NCBI RefSeq assembly: GCF_047324305.1
Contig: NZ_CP178740.1
Location: 2,232,001-2,296,000 of the forward strand
Source of the DNA: Acerihabitans sp047324305
GTDB taxonomy: Bacteria; Pseudomonadota; Gammaproteobacteria; Enterobacterales; Enterobacteriaceae
Reading direction: 5' to 3'
Length of the DNA: 64,000 bases
The notes beneath the pieces are model-generated. The model made no database searches. It worked only from the letters and a program-made list of their open reading frames with translations, and was not told the DNA's origin. Of this stretch, positions 9,094 to 17,917 are shown piece by piece (within the stretch, counting starts at the first letter, position 1; every line of letters starts with the position of its first letter). The position numbers and the translations under genes are program-made.

Positions 9094-9717
9094 AAGCACC
9101 CCTCTAAGAAATTACGCTAAAATTGCCGGCACAAATACCGGCAAAATTATCTTTTGTTTGTTCATTCCCAATCGGATTTGTTGCACACACATGGGCAATG
9201 CGGAAATAAATCAGCATAGATAAAGCATATGTTTATCAGCATCAATGAAATCGGCTAATTCAATATTAAGCGCGGCAATAATCGGAAGTCCATTGCCTTT
9301 TTCGCCTTATTACACCCAAGGCGCTTTTCCTCGCACCGCATGGCCGGATGCCACTATCAAAAAATGAGGCGCGCGGCGTATGCGTATAAGTAAGGAAGGG
9401 AAATGTGGGCGATGGATCACACTTTGATGTTTTGCCGACGTCAGTCAGCGGCAAAGTATGCATTTTACTTATCTATCCTGTTAGAATAATACCTCGGTTT
9501 TAGCATAAGCGTTTCATCGGCATCGGTGAATAATAGCTGTATAAGCAGCATACACCGTTGTTTAAGCCACTGTCCTACCTACACACGCGTTTTGCAGTTC
9601 GTTGTAATCGACGGGCCTTCGTGAGAAGGCCCGTTTTTTTGCATGGCGCAAGGCATGCTTTGGCCATGGATTATCCCCGCGGTCGGAGAAGGGAAGGGAT
9701 AATGTGGCCGAACTTAA
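9094..9717. other. Intergenic region between the Ig-like operon and qor
   Basis: About 620 bases without a supported gene. The left part is AT-rich and should carry the promoter of the Ig-like operon. A 65-codon minus-strand frame at 9266-9463 has no ribosome binding site or recognisable product. The right part contains a strong plus-strand intrinsic terminator (9611-9640) with no coding gene in front of it, so a small RNA is possible. Confidence 0.5.
9611..9640 (+). terminator. Strong rho-independent terminator, possibly the 3' end of an unrecognised small RNA
   Basis: CGGGCCTTC (9612-9620), loop GTGA and GAAGGCCCG (9625-9633) form a perfect nine-pair stem followed by seven T on the plus strand. 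The nearest upstream plus-strand gene is the adhesin ending at 5222, with an opposed operon between. Read on the minus strand the hairpin has no U-tract, so it does not look like the qor terminator. A short transcript starting near 9545-9560 would end here. Confidence 0.75.
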
Positions 9718-10701
9718 TCAGGGTATTAATAATGAGGAGCCGTTGGTTTCACGGTTTTCCAGTGCCTCATGCGCCCGCCGTGCCTCGCCCAGGGGGTATT
9801 TTTGCCGCTCCGGTACCGTGATCTTGATGGCGCCGCTGGCAATCATCGAGAACAATTCGTTACTGGCAAATTTCAGCTCTTCGCGATTGGTGACATATCC
9901 GTTAAGCGAGGGACGGGTAACGTACAGCGAGCCTTTTTGGTTCAGGATGGCCAGGTTAACGCCGGTCACCGGGCCGGACGAGTTGCCGAAGCTGACCATC
10001 AGGCCGCGCCGGCGCAGGCTGTCCAGCGAAGCTTCCCAGGTGTTTTTACCCACTGAATCATACACCACGCTCACCTTGTTCCCCTGGGTCAGCGCCGCAA
10101 CGCGTTCCGGCACGTTTTCTTCCCGGTAGTTGATGATTTCCCAGGCGCCGGCCTCTTTGGCCAGGGCGGCTTTTTCCTGCGAGCCGACGGTGCCAATCAT
10201 CTTGGCGCCCAGCGCCTTGGCCCACTGGCAGGCAATGCGGCCGACACCTCCGGCGGCGGCGTGAAACAGGAAAATTTCATTCGGTTTGATTTCGTAGGTC
10301 TGGCGCAGCAGGTAAAAGACGGTCAGGCCTTTCAAAAATGACGCTGCGGCCTGCTCAAACGAAATGGCGTCGGGCAGGAGGGCGATATTTTTTTCCGGCA
10401 CGTTATGCACGTCGCTATAGGCGCCCAGGGGCGACTGCGCATACACCACCCGATCGCCCGCCTTCAGCCCGGAGACACCGGCGCCCACCTTGATGATAAT
10501 GCCGGCGGCCTCGGTCCCCAGGCCCGACGGCTTGGCGGGCGTCGGGTATAACCCGCTGCGTACATAGGTATCGATGTAATTGATGCCTATGGCTTTATTC
10601 GCAACCTGCACCTCGCCCGCCGCCGGATCCGCCGGGTTAAAATCCACGTATTGCATCACTTCCGGTCCGCCGTTGGCGGCAAACTGAATGCGCTTGGCCA
10701 T
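9718..10701 (-). CDS. qor: NADPH:quinone oxidoreductase (zinc-independent MDR family)
   Basis: A cytoplasmic member of the quinone oxidoreductase branch of medium-chain dehydrogenases, one-electron reduction of quinones with NADPH. The 327 residues equal the E. coli length. The sequence follows it throughout: GGPEVMQYVDF near the start, GLGTEAAGI, the cofactor-binding HAAAGGVG, YDSVGKNTWE and SFGNSSGPVTG. The start at 10701 has GAGGA 8 bases upstream; the frame extends seven codons further without support. It is divergent from dnaB, as in E. coli. Confidence 0.94.
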   Translation of the reverse strand: MAKRIQFAANGGPEVMQYVDFNPADPAAGEVQVANKAIGINYIDTYVRSGLYPTPAKPSGLGTEAAGIIIKVGAGVSGLKAGDRVVYAQSPLGAYSDVHNVPEKNIALLPDAISFEQAAASFLKGLTVFYLLRQTYEIKPNEIFLFHAAAGGVGRIACQWAKALGAKMIGTVGSQEKAALAKEAGAWEIINYREENVPERVAALTQGNKVSVVYDSVGKNTWEASLDSLRRRGLMVSFGNSSGPVTGVNLAILNQKGSLYVTRPSLNGYVTNREELKFASNELFSMIASGAIKITVPERQKYPLGEARRAHEALENRETNGSSLLIP

Positions 10702-10851
10702 GTCTGTTCCTCGCTTGGACAATGTTATTTACCCTTTATTTAACCATAAGCGCTTAATACCGGTTTGCAAAGCCGCATAGGATTTGGCGACAATCAACGC
10801 TACAATGCTGTTTTACCCAATGTCGCATCTATCAGGCAAAACCATTATTCC

Positions 10852-12258
10852 ATGTCAGAAAAAAAACCAGCCGCCAAAACACAATTTTCCCGTGACCGCC
10901 AGGTCGAGGGTCTGAAACTTCCTCCCCATTCGCTGGAAGCGGAGCAGTCGGTATTGGGCGGATTGATGCTGGATAATGAACGTTGGGATAACGTCGCGGA
11001 ACGCGTCACCGCCAAGGACTTCTTCAATCGTCCCCACCGCCTGATTTTTGGCGAGATGCAGCGTTTGCTGGAGCTGAACAAGCCGATCGATCTAATCACC
11101 CTTTCCGAGTCGCTGGAGCAGAAAGGCGATTTGGATTCGGTGGGCGGGTTCGCCTACCTGGCGGAATTATCCAAAAACACGCCCAGCGCGGCCAATATCT
11201 CGGCCTATGCCGATATCGTGCGGGAACGGGCGGTGGTGCGTGAAATGATCGCCGTCGCCCACGAAATCGCCGACGCCGGTTACGATCCCCAGGGGCGCAG
11301 CAGCGAGGATTTGCTCGATCTGGCGGAATCCAGGGTATTCCAGATTGCCGAAAACCGCGCCAGCAAGGATGAAGGTCCCAAGAGCATCGACCGCATCCTG
11401 GAAGACACCGTGGCGCGCATCGAGCAGTTGTACCAAAAACCGCATGACGGCGTTACCGGCGTCTCAAGCGGTTATTCCGATCTGGATAAAAAAACCGCCG
11501 GCCTGCAGAAATCCGATTTGATTATCATCGCGGCGCGCCCGTCGATGGGTAAAACCACGTTCGCCATGAACCTGTGTGAAAACGCCGCTATGACCGAGGA
11601 TAAACCGGTGCTGATTTTCAGCCTGGAAATGCCCGGCGAGCAAATCATGATGCGTATGCTGGCGTCACTGTCCCGCGTCGATCAGACGCGTATCCGCACC
11701 GGCCAGCTGGACGATGAGGACTGGGCGCGAATTTCCAGCACCATGGGCATCCTGCTGGAAAAACGCAATATGTATATCGATGACTCGTCGGGGCTGACGC
11801 CGACCGATGTACGCTCGCGCGCCCGGCGGGTTTTTCGCGAGCACGACGGCCTGAGCCTTATCATGATCGACTACCTGCAGCTGATGCGCGTGCCGCAGTT
11901 GTCGGAAAACCGTACCCTGGAAATCGCCGAAATTTCCCGTTCGCTGAAAGCGTTGGCAAAAGAATTGCAGGTACCGGTAGTGGCGCTGTCCCAGCTCAAT
12001 CGCGGCCTGGAGCAGCGCGCCGATAAACGTCCGATCAACTCCGATCTGCGTGAATCCGGCTCCATCGAGCAGGATGCCGATCTGATCATGTTTATCTATC
12101 GTGACGAGGTCTATCACGAAAACAGCGATATGAAAGGTATCGCGGAAATTATTCTCGGCAAGCAACGTAACGGCCCGATCGGGACGGTACGGCTGACCTT
12201 TAACGGACAGTGGTCGCGGTTCGATAGTTACGCCGGGCCGCAATATGATGATGATTAA
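10852..12258 (+). CDS. dnaB: Replicative DNA helicase DnaB
   Basis: The hexameric 5'-3' helicase that unwinds DNA at the replication fork and binds DnaC, DnaG and the clamp loader. The 468-residue product has the N-terminal collar domain (about 20-130), a linker, and the RecA-like motor with Walker A ARPSMGKTT (about 227-235), Walker B IMIDYLQLM near 340 and the C-terminal GKQRNGPIGTV block. The ATG at 10852 (MSEKKP) matches the E. coli start region; the frame opens 29 codons earlier without family similarity. The ribosome binding site is weak. alr follows after 17 bases, probably in the same transcript. Confidence 0.97.
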   Translation: MSEKKPAAKTQFSRDRQVEGLKLPPHSLEAEQSVLGGLMLDNERWDNVAERVTAKDFFNRPHRLIFGEMQRLLELNKPIDLITLSESLEQKGDLDSVGGFAYLAELSKNTPSAANISAYADIVRERAVVREMIAVAHEIADAGYDPQGRSSEDLLDLAESRVFQIAENRASKDEGPKSIDRILEDTVARIEQLYQKPHDGVTGVSSGYSDLDKKTAGLQKSDLIIIAARPSMGKTTFAMNLCENAAMTEDKPVLIFSLEMPGEQIMMRMLASLSRVDQTRIRTGQLDDEDWARISSTMGILLEKRNMYIDDSSGLTPTDVRSRARRVFREHDGLSLIMIDYLQLMRVPQLSENRTLEIAEISRSLKALAKELQVPVVALSQLNRGLEQRADKRPINSDLRESGSIEQDADLIMFIYRDEVYHENSDMKGIAEIILGKQRNGPIGTVRLTFNGQWSRFDSYAGPQYDDD

Positions 12259-12275
12259 CAACCAGGACAAGGATA

Positions 12276-13370
12276 ATGAAAACGGCAATCGCCGTTATTG
12301 ACCGTGATGCGTTGCGCCATAACCTGCGGCAGGTTCGCCGGTTGGCGCCGCATAGCCGCGTGGTGGCGGTGGTAAAAGCGCAGGCATATGGTCATGGGCT
12401 GCTGGAAACCGCGTTCGCCGTGCAGGATGAGGCCGATTATTTTGGCGTTGCGCGCCTTGACGAGGCGCTTCAGCTGCGCAAAGCCGGCATCACCAAGCCG
12501 ATTTTGCTGTTGGAGGGATTTTTCAGCGCCGATGAGCTGCCGCTCCTGGCCGAATACCGTCTCGCCACCGCGGTGCACAGCCCCGAGGAGCTGCAGGCGC
12601 TGGAACAGGCTACGCTGGCGCATCCCCTCGAGGTCTGGCTGAAGCTGGATACCGGCATGCACCGCCTGGGCGTACGTCCGTCCCAGGCCGAGGCGTTCTA
12701 TACCCGGCTGGCGGCCAGTCGGAATGTCGCCGGGCCGGTAAATATCATGAGCCACTTTGCCCGCGCCGACGAGCCGGAGCTGGATACCACCCGCCGGCAA
12801 CTGGCCGTTTTCGACGCCTTCGCGCAGGGCAGGCCGGGCAAACAATCCATTGCCGCTTCCGGCGGCATCCTGCTGTGGCCGCAATCCCACCGCGATATGG
12901 TGCGCCCCGGCATCCTGCTCTACGGCGTCTCGCCGCTTGATAACAACACGGCGGCGAACGACGGTTTTCGCCCGGCGATGACCCTCGCCTCCGTGCTGAT
13001 TGCGGTGCGCCGCCATCGTGCCGGCGAAGCCTGCGGTTACGGCGGCACCTGGGTCAGCCCGCGCGATACCCGCCTCGGCGTGGTGGCGTTCGGCTACGGC
13101 GACGGTTATCCGCGCAGCGCGCCGAACGGCACCCCGGTGCTGGTTAATGGCCGCGAAGTGCCGCTGGCGGGGAGGGTGTCCATGGATATGCTGACCGTCG
13201 ATCTCGGGCCGGACGGGCGTGAGCGCGTGGGCGACCGCGTCGAGCTGTGGGGGCCGCGGCTTCCGGTGGAACGCATTGCCGCCGCCAGCGGCATCAGCGC
13301 CTATGAGCTTATCACCAAGGTCACCTCGCGGGTCGCGCGCGAGTATGTGGATGGCGGCGACATCCGTTAA
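12276..13370 (+). CDS. alr: Alanine racemase (PLP-dependent)
   Basis: Interconverts L- and D-alanine for peptidoglycan synthesis. The 364-residue product has the PLP lysine at residue 34 in VVKAQAYGHG, the GYGDGYPR block near 273 that carries the catalytic tyrosine of the second subunit, and the VSMDMLTVDL strand. In the usual motif (KANAYGHG) the third position is Asn; here it is Gln, a small oddity next to the cofactor lysine. AAGGAT precedes the ATG. It lies between dnaB and tyrB as in E. coli, so it is the alr rather than the dadX copy. Confidence 0.95.
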   Translation: MKTAIAVIDRDALRHNLRQVRRLAPHSRVVAVVKAQAYGHGLLETAFAVQDEADYFGVARLDEALQLRKAGITKPILLLEGFFSADELPLLAEYRLATAVHSPEELQALEQATLAHPLEVWLKLDTGMHRLGVRPSQAEAFYTRLAASRNVAGPVNIMSHFARADEPELDTTRRQLAVFDAFAQGRPGKQSIAASGGILLWPQSHRDMVRPGILLYGVSPLDNNTAANDGFRPAMTLASVLIAVRRHRAGEACGYGGTWVSPRDTRLGVVAFGYGDGYPRSAPNGTPVLVNGREVPLAGRVSMDMLTVDLGPDGRERVGDRVELWGPRLPVERIAAASGISAYELITKVTSRVAREYVDGGDIR

Positions 13371-13464
13371 ATTTTAATTAGGGTTATGACAAATAATTAT
13401 ATTTATTTGGTAATGTAGTGGCGAGGTTTCATATTTGAACCCGACAACCCAGGAGAGCTGCACT

Positions 13465-14655
13465 GTGTTCCAGAATGTTGATGCTTATGCGGGGGATCCA
13501 ATCCTGTCGCTGATGGAAACCTACAAACAGGACCCGCGACCGGACAAAGTCAACCTGAGCATAGGGCTGTATTACAATGAGCAGGCGATTATTCCGCAAT
13601 TGAAATCGGTGGCGCAAGCCGAATCCCTGCTAGAAGTCAGCCCGACGCAGGCATCATCCTACCTGCCGATGGCGGGACTGGCCTCGTACCGTTCCGCCAG
13701 CCAGTCGCTGCTGTTCGGTGAGCATCATCCGATGCGCGCGGCGTTGCGCATCGCCACCATCCAGACCCTGGGCGGCTCGGGAGGGTTAAGGATTGGCGCG
13801 GATTTCCTCAGGGATTATTTCCCGCAGTCCGAAGTCTGGGTCAGCGATCCGACTTGGGAAAATCATGTGGCCATTTTTTCCGGCGCAGGGTTTAAGGTCA
13901 ACCGTTATCCCTATTTTGACGGCGAAACGCTGACGGTCAATGTCAGCGCCATGCTGGAATGCCTGCGCCAGTTGCCGGCCCAGAGCATCGTGCTGCTGCA
14001 TCCGTGCTGCCACAACCCCACCGGTTCCGATCTCACCCGCGAACAATGGGACCGGGTTATCAGCGTGGTGGCGGAGCGGGAACTCATCCCGTTCCTGGAT
14101 ATTGCCTACCAGGGCTTTGGCGAAGGATTAGATGAGGATGCCTATGCGGTGCGCGAAATGGCGCGGCTGGGACTGCCCTGCCTGGTAAGCCAGTCGTTCT
14201 CGAAAATTTTCTCGCTCTATGCCGAGCGGGTGGGAACGTTGTCCGTGGTCTGCGCCAGCGCGGAAGAAGCCGGGCGCGTTCTGGGCCAGCTGACGTCCAC
14301 CGTGCGCCGTAACTATTCCAGCCCGCCTAATTTTGGTGCGCAGGTGGTGGCGCGGGTGCTTAACGATCCGGCGCTGTACGCGCTGTGGCGTGAGGAAGTC
14401 GCCGCCATGCGCGCGCGTATCCTGCAGATGCGCCGGGACCTGGTGGGCGCGCTGAAAGTCGCGTTGCCCGCGCGTCGTTTTGACTATTTGCTGGAGCAGC
14501 GCGGCATGTTCAGCTATACCGGCCTTAGCCCGCGGCAGGTGGACCGGCTGCGCGACGAGTTTGGCGTTTATCTGATTGGCAGCGGCCGGATGTGCCTCGC
14601 CGGGCTGAACACCGATAACGTCCAGCGGGTAGCGCGGGCTATCGCCGCGCTGTAA
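13465..14655 (+). CDS. tyrB: Aromatic-amino-acid aminotransferase TyrB
   Basis: A PLP aminotransferase for the last step of tyrosine and phenylalanine synthesis, also active on leucine and aspartate. The 396 residues cover the family length. The PLP lysine is residue 247 in SQSFSKIFSLY, the same number as in E. coli. DPTWENH, HPCCHNPTG and the RRNYSSPP block are present. The start is a GTG: AGGAGA lies 8 bases upstream and VFQNVDAYAGDP aligns with the E. coli start MFQKVDAYAGDP. A TTG at 13435 opens the frame but has no such support. No convincing TyrR box is seen upstream. A GC-rich 8-pair hairpin without U-tract follows at 14694-14713. Confidence 0.95.
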   Translation: MFQNVDAYAGDPILSLMETYKQDPRPDKVNLSIGLYYNEQAIIPQLKSVAQAESLLEVSPTQASSYLPMAGLASYRSASQSLLFGEHHPMRAALRIATIQTLGGSGGLRIGADFLRDYFPQSEVWVSDPTWENHVAIFSGAGFKVNRYPYFDGETLTVNVSAMLECLRQLPAQSIVLLHPCCHNPTGSDLTREQWDRVISVVAERELIPFLDIAYQGFGEGLDEDAYAVREMARLGLPCLVSQSFSKIFSLYAERVGTLSVVCASAEEAGRVLGQLTSTVRRNYSSPPNFGAQVVARVLNDPALYALWREEVAAMRARILQMRRDLVGALKVALPARRFDYLLEQRGMFSYTGLSPRQVDRLRDEFGVYLIGSGRMCLAGLNTDNVQRVARAIAAL

Positions 14656-14830
14656 TGTGCCCGGCAATGCCCTGACGGCCCGTCGCGCGTTTTGCCGGCG
14701 GCGGGCCGCCGGCGCCTGCCATGAACGCCCGCTTTTCTCCGGTTCCCCCTCTATTAATCACCCCTTTCCACGCCGGTATGCCCCTATGCTCGCGCTGCTA
14801 TACTTAAACTTACTGAAAGGAGCCTGAACT

Positions 14831-15247
14831 ATGTGGCATCAACAAACCCTGATCCTGAAAGCCCGCGCGCGCGGTTTTCACCTGGTCACCGACGAGATAG
14901 CCGGCCAGCTCCCCGCGCTTGCCGATATTCGCACCGGCCTGCTGCATTTATTGCTGCAGCATACTTCCGCCTCGCTGACGCTGAATGAAAACTGCGACCC
15001 CAGCGTCAGAACCGATATGGAAAGCCATTTCCTGCGCCAGGTGCCCGAGGACGCCCCCTATGAACATGATTACGAAGGCGCGGACGATATGCCCGCGCAC
15101 ATTAAATCGTCTTTACTGGGTGCGTCACTGTTGATCCCCATCGGTCGGGGTAAATTGCTATTGGGGACCTGGCAGGGCATCTGGCTGGGTGAACATCGTA
15201 ATCGGGGAGGGGAGCGCCGCATCGTCGCTACCCTGCAAGGGGAGTAA
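14831..15247 (+). CDS. yjbQ: YjbQ family protein (UPF0047)
   Basis: A 138-residue single-domain protein of the YjbQ/UPF0047 family, a small trimeric fold with a metal-like site. E. coli YjbQ can replace thiamin-phosphate synthase weakly, but its native role is not settled. The signatures TSASLTLNENCDP (about 46-58), YEHDYEGADDMPAH and LGTWQGIWLGEHR are present. AAGGAG lies 9 bases before the ATG. It is followed two bases later by yjbR, an operon kept from E. coli. aphA and yjbS, which stand between tyrB and yjbQ in E. coli, are absent. Confidence 0.93.
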   Translation: MWHQQTLILKARARGFHLVTDEIAGQLPALADIRTGLLHLLLQHTSASLTLNENCDPSVRTDMESHFLRQVPEDAPYEHDYEGADDMPAHIKSSLLGASLLIPIGRGKLLLGTWQGIWLGEHRNRGGERRIVATLQGE

Positions 15248-15249
15248 AT

Positions 15250-15603
15250 ATGGATCAATCCACATTTCTGGCGTATTGCATGGATAAGCCGGGCACGGAA
15301 CAGAGCCTGCGGCAAGAATGGCAGGCCAGTCAGGTAAAAGTGGGGGAGGTTATGTTCGCCATGACCCACGAAATGAATGGCAAGCCCGTGATTTCACTGA
15401 AAAGCAGTCCGGAAATGGCGGCATCGCTGCGCGCGGAATATCAAGCCATCGTGCCGTGCGGCCTGTTGAATAAAACGCACTGGAATACGCTGTTCCTGGA
15501 CGGGGATATCCCTGATTCGCAGTTTTATCACCTGGCCGACGCCTCCTGGCAGTTGGCGGTGGAATCGCTGCCGGACGCGCGGCGCCAGGAACTGAATATC
15601 TGA
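15250..15603 (+). CDS. yjbR: MmcQ/YjbR family protein
   Basis: A 117-residue protein of the MmcQ/YjbR family (CyaY-like fold, proposed DNA-binding, function unsettled). The family patterns KPVISLKSSPE (about 45-55), the IVPCGLLNKTHWNTLFLDG block and DSQFYHLADASW are clear. It starts two bases after yjbQ, so the two are co-translated. It ends the conserved backbone block before the inserted locus on the opposite strand. Confidence 0.92.
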   Translation: MDQSTFLAYCMDKPGTEQSLRQEWQASQVKVGEVMFAMTHEMNGKPVISLKSSPEMAASLRAEYQAIVPCGLLNKTHWNTLFLDGDIPDSQFYHLADASWQLAVESLPDARRQELNI

Positions 15604-15644
15604 CAGGGCGAAAACGCGCTCACCCTGCGGCGGCGCCTGTGCCG

Positions 15645-16832
15645 TTACGCCGCGCCGTATTTTCCCCAGTCGCTAATTAAAGCGCCATACAGCGCTACGG
15701 CCTGCCGTAGTTTATCCACCGCGCAGTATTCGTTGGTTTGATGCGCCATCGTCGGTTCACCGGGGCCGAGGATAATGCACGGCGGCGCGCCCAGCGCGCC
15801 CAGCAGCAGCGAGGCGTCGGTAAAATAGGGCACCACGCGCGGCTCTGGCTGCGCGTCATGCAGCGGGGCGCAGCGTTCGAATACCCGGCGGATCCAGGCG
15901 TTGCGGGGCTCGGTCAGTATCGCGGGCAGATCCACAAGCGTCGTCACCGTCACGGTATCGCCCAGCGCGGTGGTCAGCCGCTGGCGGATTTCGTCATGAC
16001 GCAGATTGGGCGCGGTGCGGATATCCACGTCAAATTGGCTATGGTCCGGTACCGAATTGATATTCAGCCCGCCGCGGATGGTGCCGACGTTCAGGGTGGG
16101 CTGTTTCATCAGCGGATGCGGCGCGCCCGGCGTGAAATGACGGATCTTGCCTATTGCCTCGGCGGCCAGGTAAATGGCGTTGATACCCAACTCCGGCATG
16201 GCGCCGTGGGCGGTTTTTCCCCGGGTTTCGCAGCGCAGCCACAAGGCGCCCTTATGGCCGATGACCGGATAGTTGGCGGTGGGTTCGCCGACAATCAGCG
16301 CGCCTGCCGCCGGCAATGTGTCGCGCGCCGCGTCGATCAACGCCCGGGCGCCGTCGCAGCCGGTTTCCTCGCCGCCGGTTAAGACCAGCACCACGCCGGG
16401 GCCTGCCAGGATGGCATCGCGATACTGGCGGCAGGCGACGATAAAGGCGGCGATGGCCGCTTTCATATCGCTGGCGCCGCGCCCGTACAGCCGGCCGTCG
16501 CTGATTTCGCCCGCAAAGGGGTCAAAACGCCACTCCGCGTTGCCGAGCGGCACGGTATCCACATGGCCGGTGAACGCCAGCGGTTTCTCGTCGGCCCGCC
16601 GGCCCGCGAGGCGGGCCACCAGGTTAAACCGCCGCTCGCCGAACCGCTTGAGATCGATGCTGAATCCCTGTTCCCGCAGATAATCCGCCAGGAATGCCAT
16701 GCATAAAGACTCGTCGCCGGGCGGATTGATGGTATTAAACCGCACCAGGGCGCGGGTGAGTGAAATAACGTCATCGTTCGGGTTCATGGCTTGGTCCGCA
16801 ATCAGCGCCACGGGGGCGATGCCCCGCGGCAT
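15645..16832 (-). CDS. M20 family amidohydrolase (ArgE/DapE/ACY1-like)
   Basis: A cytoplasmic di-metal amidase/deacylase. The 395-residue product has the metal ligands in TGHVDTVP (His90, Asp92) and GRGASDMK (Asp122), the catalytic Glu pair in GGEETGCD (155-156), the VGEPTANYP block and the closing His in MAHQTNEYC. The substrate is not readable: ArgE-, DapE- and YlmB-type enzymes share these motifs. The ATG at 16832 directly follows the stop of the preceding gene (TGAATG). An internal ATG at 16787 gives a more usual family start (MNPNDDVISLTRALV) and is an alternative. It is the last gene of the minus-strand transporter operon. With TenA in the same locus, a YlmB-like deformylase role is possible but only inferred. 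Confidence 0.88.
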   Translation of the reverse strand: MPRGIAPVALIADQAMNPNDDVISLTRALVRFNTINPPGDESLCMAFLADYLREQGFSIDLKRFGERRFNLVARLAGRRADEKPLAFTGHVDTVPLGNAEWRFDPFAGEISDGRLYGRGASDMKAAIAAFIVACRQYRDAILAGPGVVLVLTGGEETGCDGARALIDAARDTLPAAGALIVGEPTANYPVIGHKGALWLRCETRGKTAHGAMPELGINAIYLAAEAIGKIRHFTPGAPHPLMKQPTLNVGTIRGGLNINSVPDHSQFDVDIRTAPNLRHDEIRQRLTTALGDTVTVTTLVDLPAILTEPRNAWIRRVFERCAPLHDAQPEPRVVPYFTDASLLLGALGAPPCIILGPGEPTMAHQTNEYCAVDKLRQAVALYGALISDWGKYGAA

Positions 16833-17912
16833 TCAGCGCGTAAAGACACGCCGGGGATTATCGATCATCAGGGTTTCCAACTGCTCGCCGCTGATGCCGT
16901 GGCGCCGCAGGCGCGGTACAAAATGCTTGAGAATATAACCATAGCCATGGCCGCCATAGCGGGTCAGCATGGTTTTCAGGAACACATCCTGGGACAGCAG
17001 CACCTGTTGAATAAACCCGTCGTCGATAAGCTCGCGAATGGCGCGGGCGTTTTCTTCGTCCGACGGCGATTGCGCGGCTTCATCGGCATAATAATAACCC
17101 ATGCCGATCATATCGTATTCCAGGAACGCGCCGCGCCGCGCCAGATCGCGCTGATAGGTTTTATCCTGGAAACTGGGGTTCATATGGCACAGCACCACAT
17201 GGCGCAGGTCGGCGCCCTCATGCTCCAGGATGTCCAGCACCCGGTGGCCGTGGCGTTCCCAGCCCGGCAAATGGATTTCCATCGGCACGCCGGTGGCGGC
17301 GCTGGCGCGTCCGGCGGCGCGCAGCGATTTTTCTTCATCCGGCGTAAACGCGGCGGATACGCCGATTTCGCCGATAAGCCCGGCGATAACCAGCGGTTTT
17401 TCCACGGCGCCGCCGACATCGTAGATAAGCTGCTCCGTTAACTGTTCCACCGATCGGGTCTTGACGTAGGCCGGATGCGAGGGTTCCAGGTAAAAGCCGG
17501 TGCCCATCACGATATTCAGGCCGGTAAGGCGCGAAATGCGCTGCAACGCCAGCGGATCGCGGCCGATGCCGATATTCGTGGGATCAACTACCGTTTCGCC
17601 GCCGAGCGCGCGAAATTTCATCAGCTCCGCCACCGCCAGCTCCGGGTCGAACAGCTGGCAATTATCGCGGCTGGCCAGGGGATTGAGCGCCAGTTCGCCG
17701 AGGTTTTCCATCCGCACCGGCATTTCGGCCAGGTGGCGTTCGCTGCAGCAGCAGGGCGGCACCCATTTGCCGGAAGCATCCAGCAGAATATGCTCATGCA
17801 TCAGGGTCACCCCCATCCGCGCCACCGGCAGCGGGCCGAGCACCGTCATCACATAACCGCTGTCCACGCCGAGCGGCAGCGGATCGGCATGGCGGAAAAT
17901 CGAGTTTTGCAT
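16833..17912 (-). CDS. Phosphotriesterase-family metal hydrolase
   Basis: A 359-residue binuclear metal hydrolase of the phosphotriesterase/PHP (amidohydrolase) superfamily. Metal ligands are visible as HEH (39-41), Glu182 in IGEIG, His214 in IHLPG, His243 in LCHMN and Asp309 in LLSQD. Where bacterial phosphotriesterases carry a carboxylated Lys, this protein has Glu, as in E. coli PHP and many lactonase-like relatives. Natural substrates in this branch are usually lactones or phosphorylated sugars rather than organophosphates. It starts 5 bases after the permease gene and abuts the M20 gene, so it belongs to the operon. Substrate unknown. Confidence 0.85.
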   Translation of the reverse strand: MQNSIFRHADPLPLGVDSGYVMTVLGPLPVARMGVTLMHEHILLDASGKWVPPCCCSERHLAEMPVRMENLGELALNPLASRDNCQLFDPELAVAELMKFRALGGETVVDPTNIGIGRDPLALQRISRLTGLNIVMGTGFYLEPSHPAYVKTRSVEQLTEQLIYDVGGAVEKPLVIAGLIGEIGVSAAFTPDEEKSLRAAGRASAATGVPMEIHLPGWERHGHRVLDILEHEGADLRHVVLCHMNPSFQDKTYQRDLARRGAFLEYDMIGMGYYYADEAAQSPSDEENARAIRELIDDGFIQQVLLSQDVFLKTMLTRYGGHGYGYILKHFVPRLRRHGISGEQLETLMIDNPRRVFTR

Positions 17913-17917
17913 CCTGT

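Noticed and set aside
9266..9463. 65-codon minus-strand frame in the gap left of qor
   Set aside because: No ribosome binding site, composition unlike neighbours, no recognisable domain.
13371..13464. TyrR box upstream of tyrB
   Set aside because: The AT-rich stretch has only partial resemblance to TGTAAA-N6-TTTACA and was not convincing.
14694..14713. Hairpin GCCGGCGG/CCGCCGGC after tyrB as a terminator
   Set aside because: Good stem but no T-run on either strand; in GC-rich DNA such palindromes arise easily.
16833..17912. True organophosphate-degrading phosphotriesterase
   Set aside because: The bridging Lys is replaced by Glu and the gene sits in a sugar-type operon, which fits lactonase- or PHP-like relatives better.
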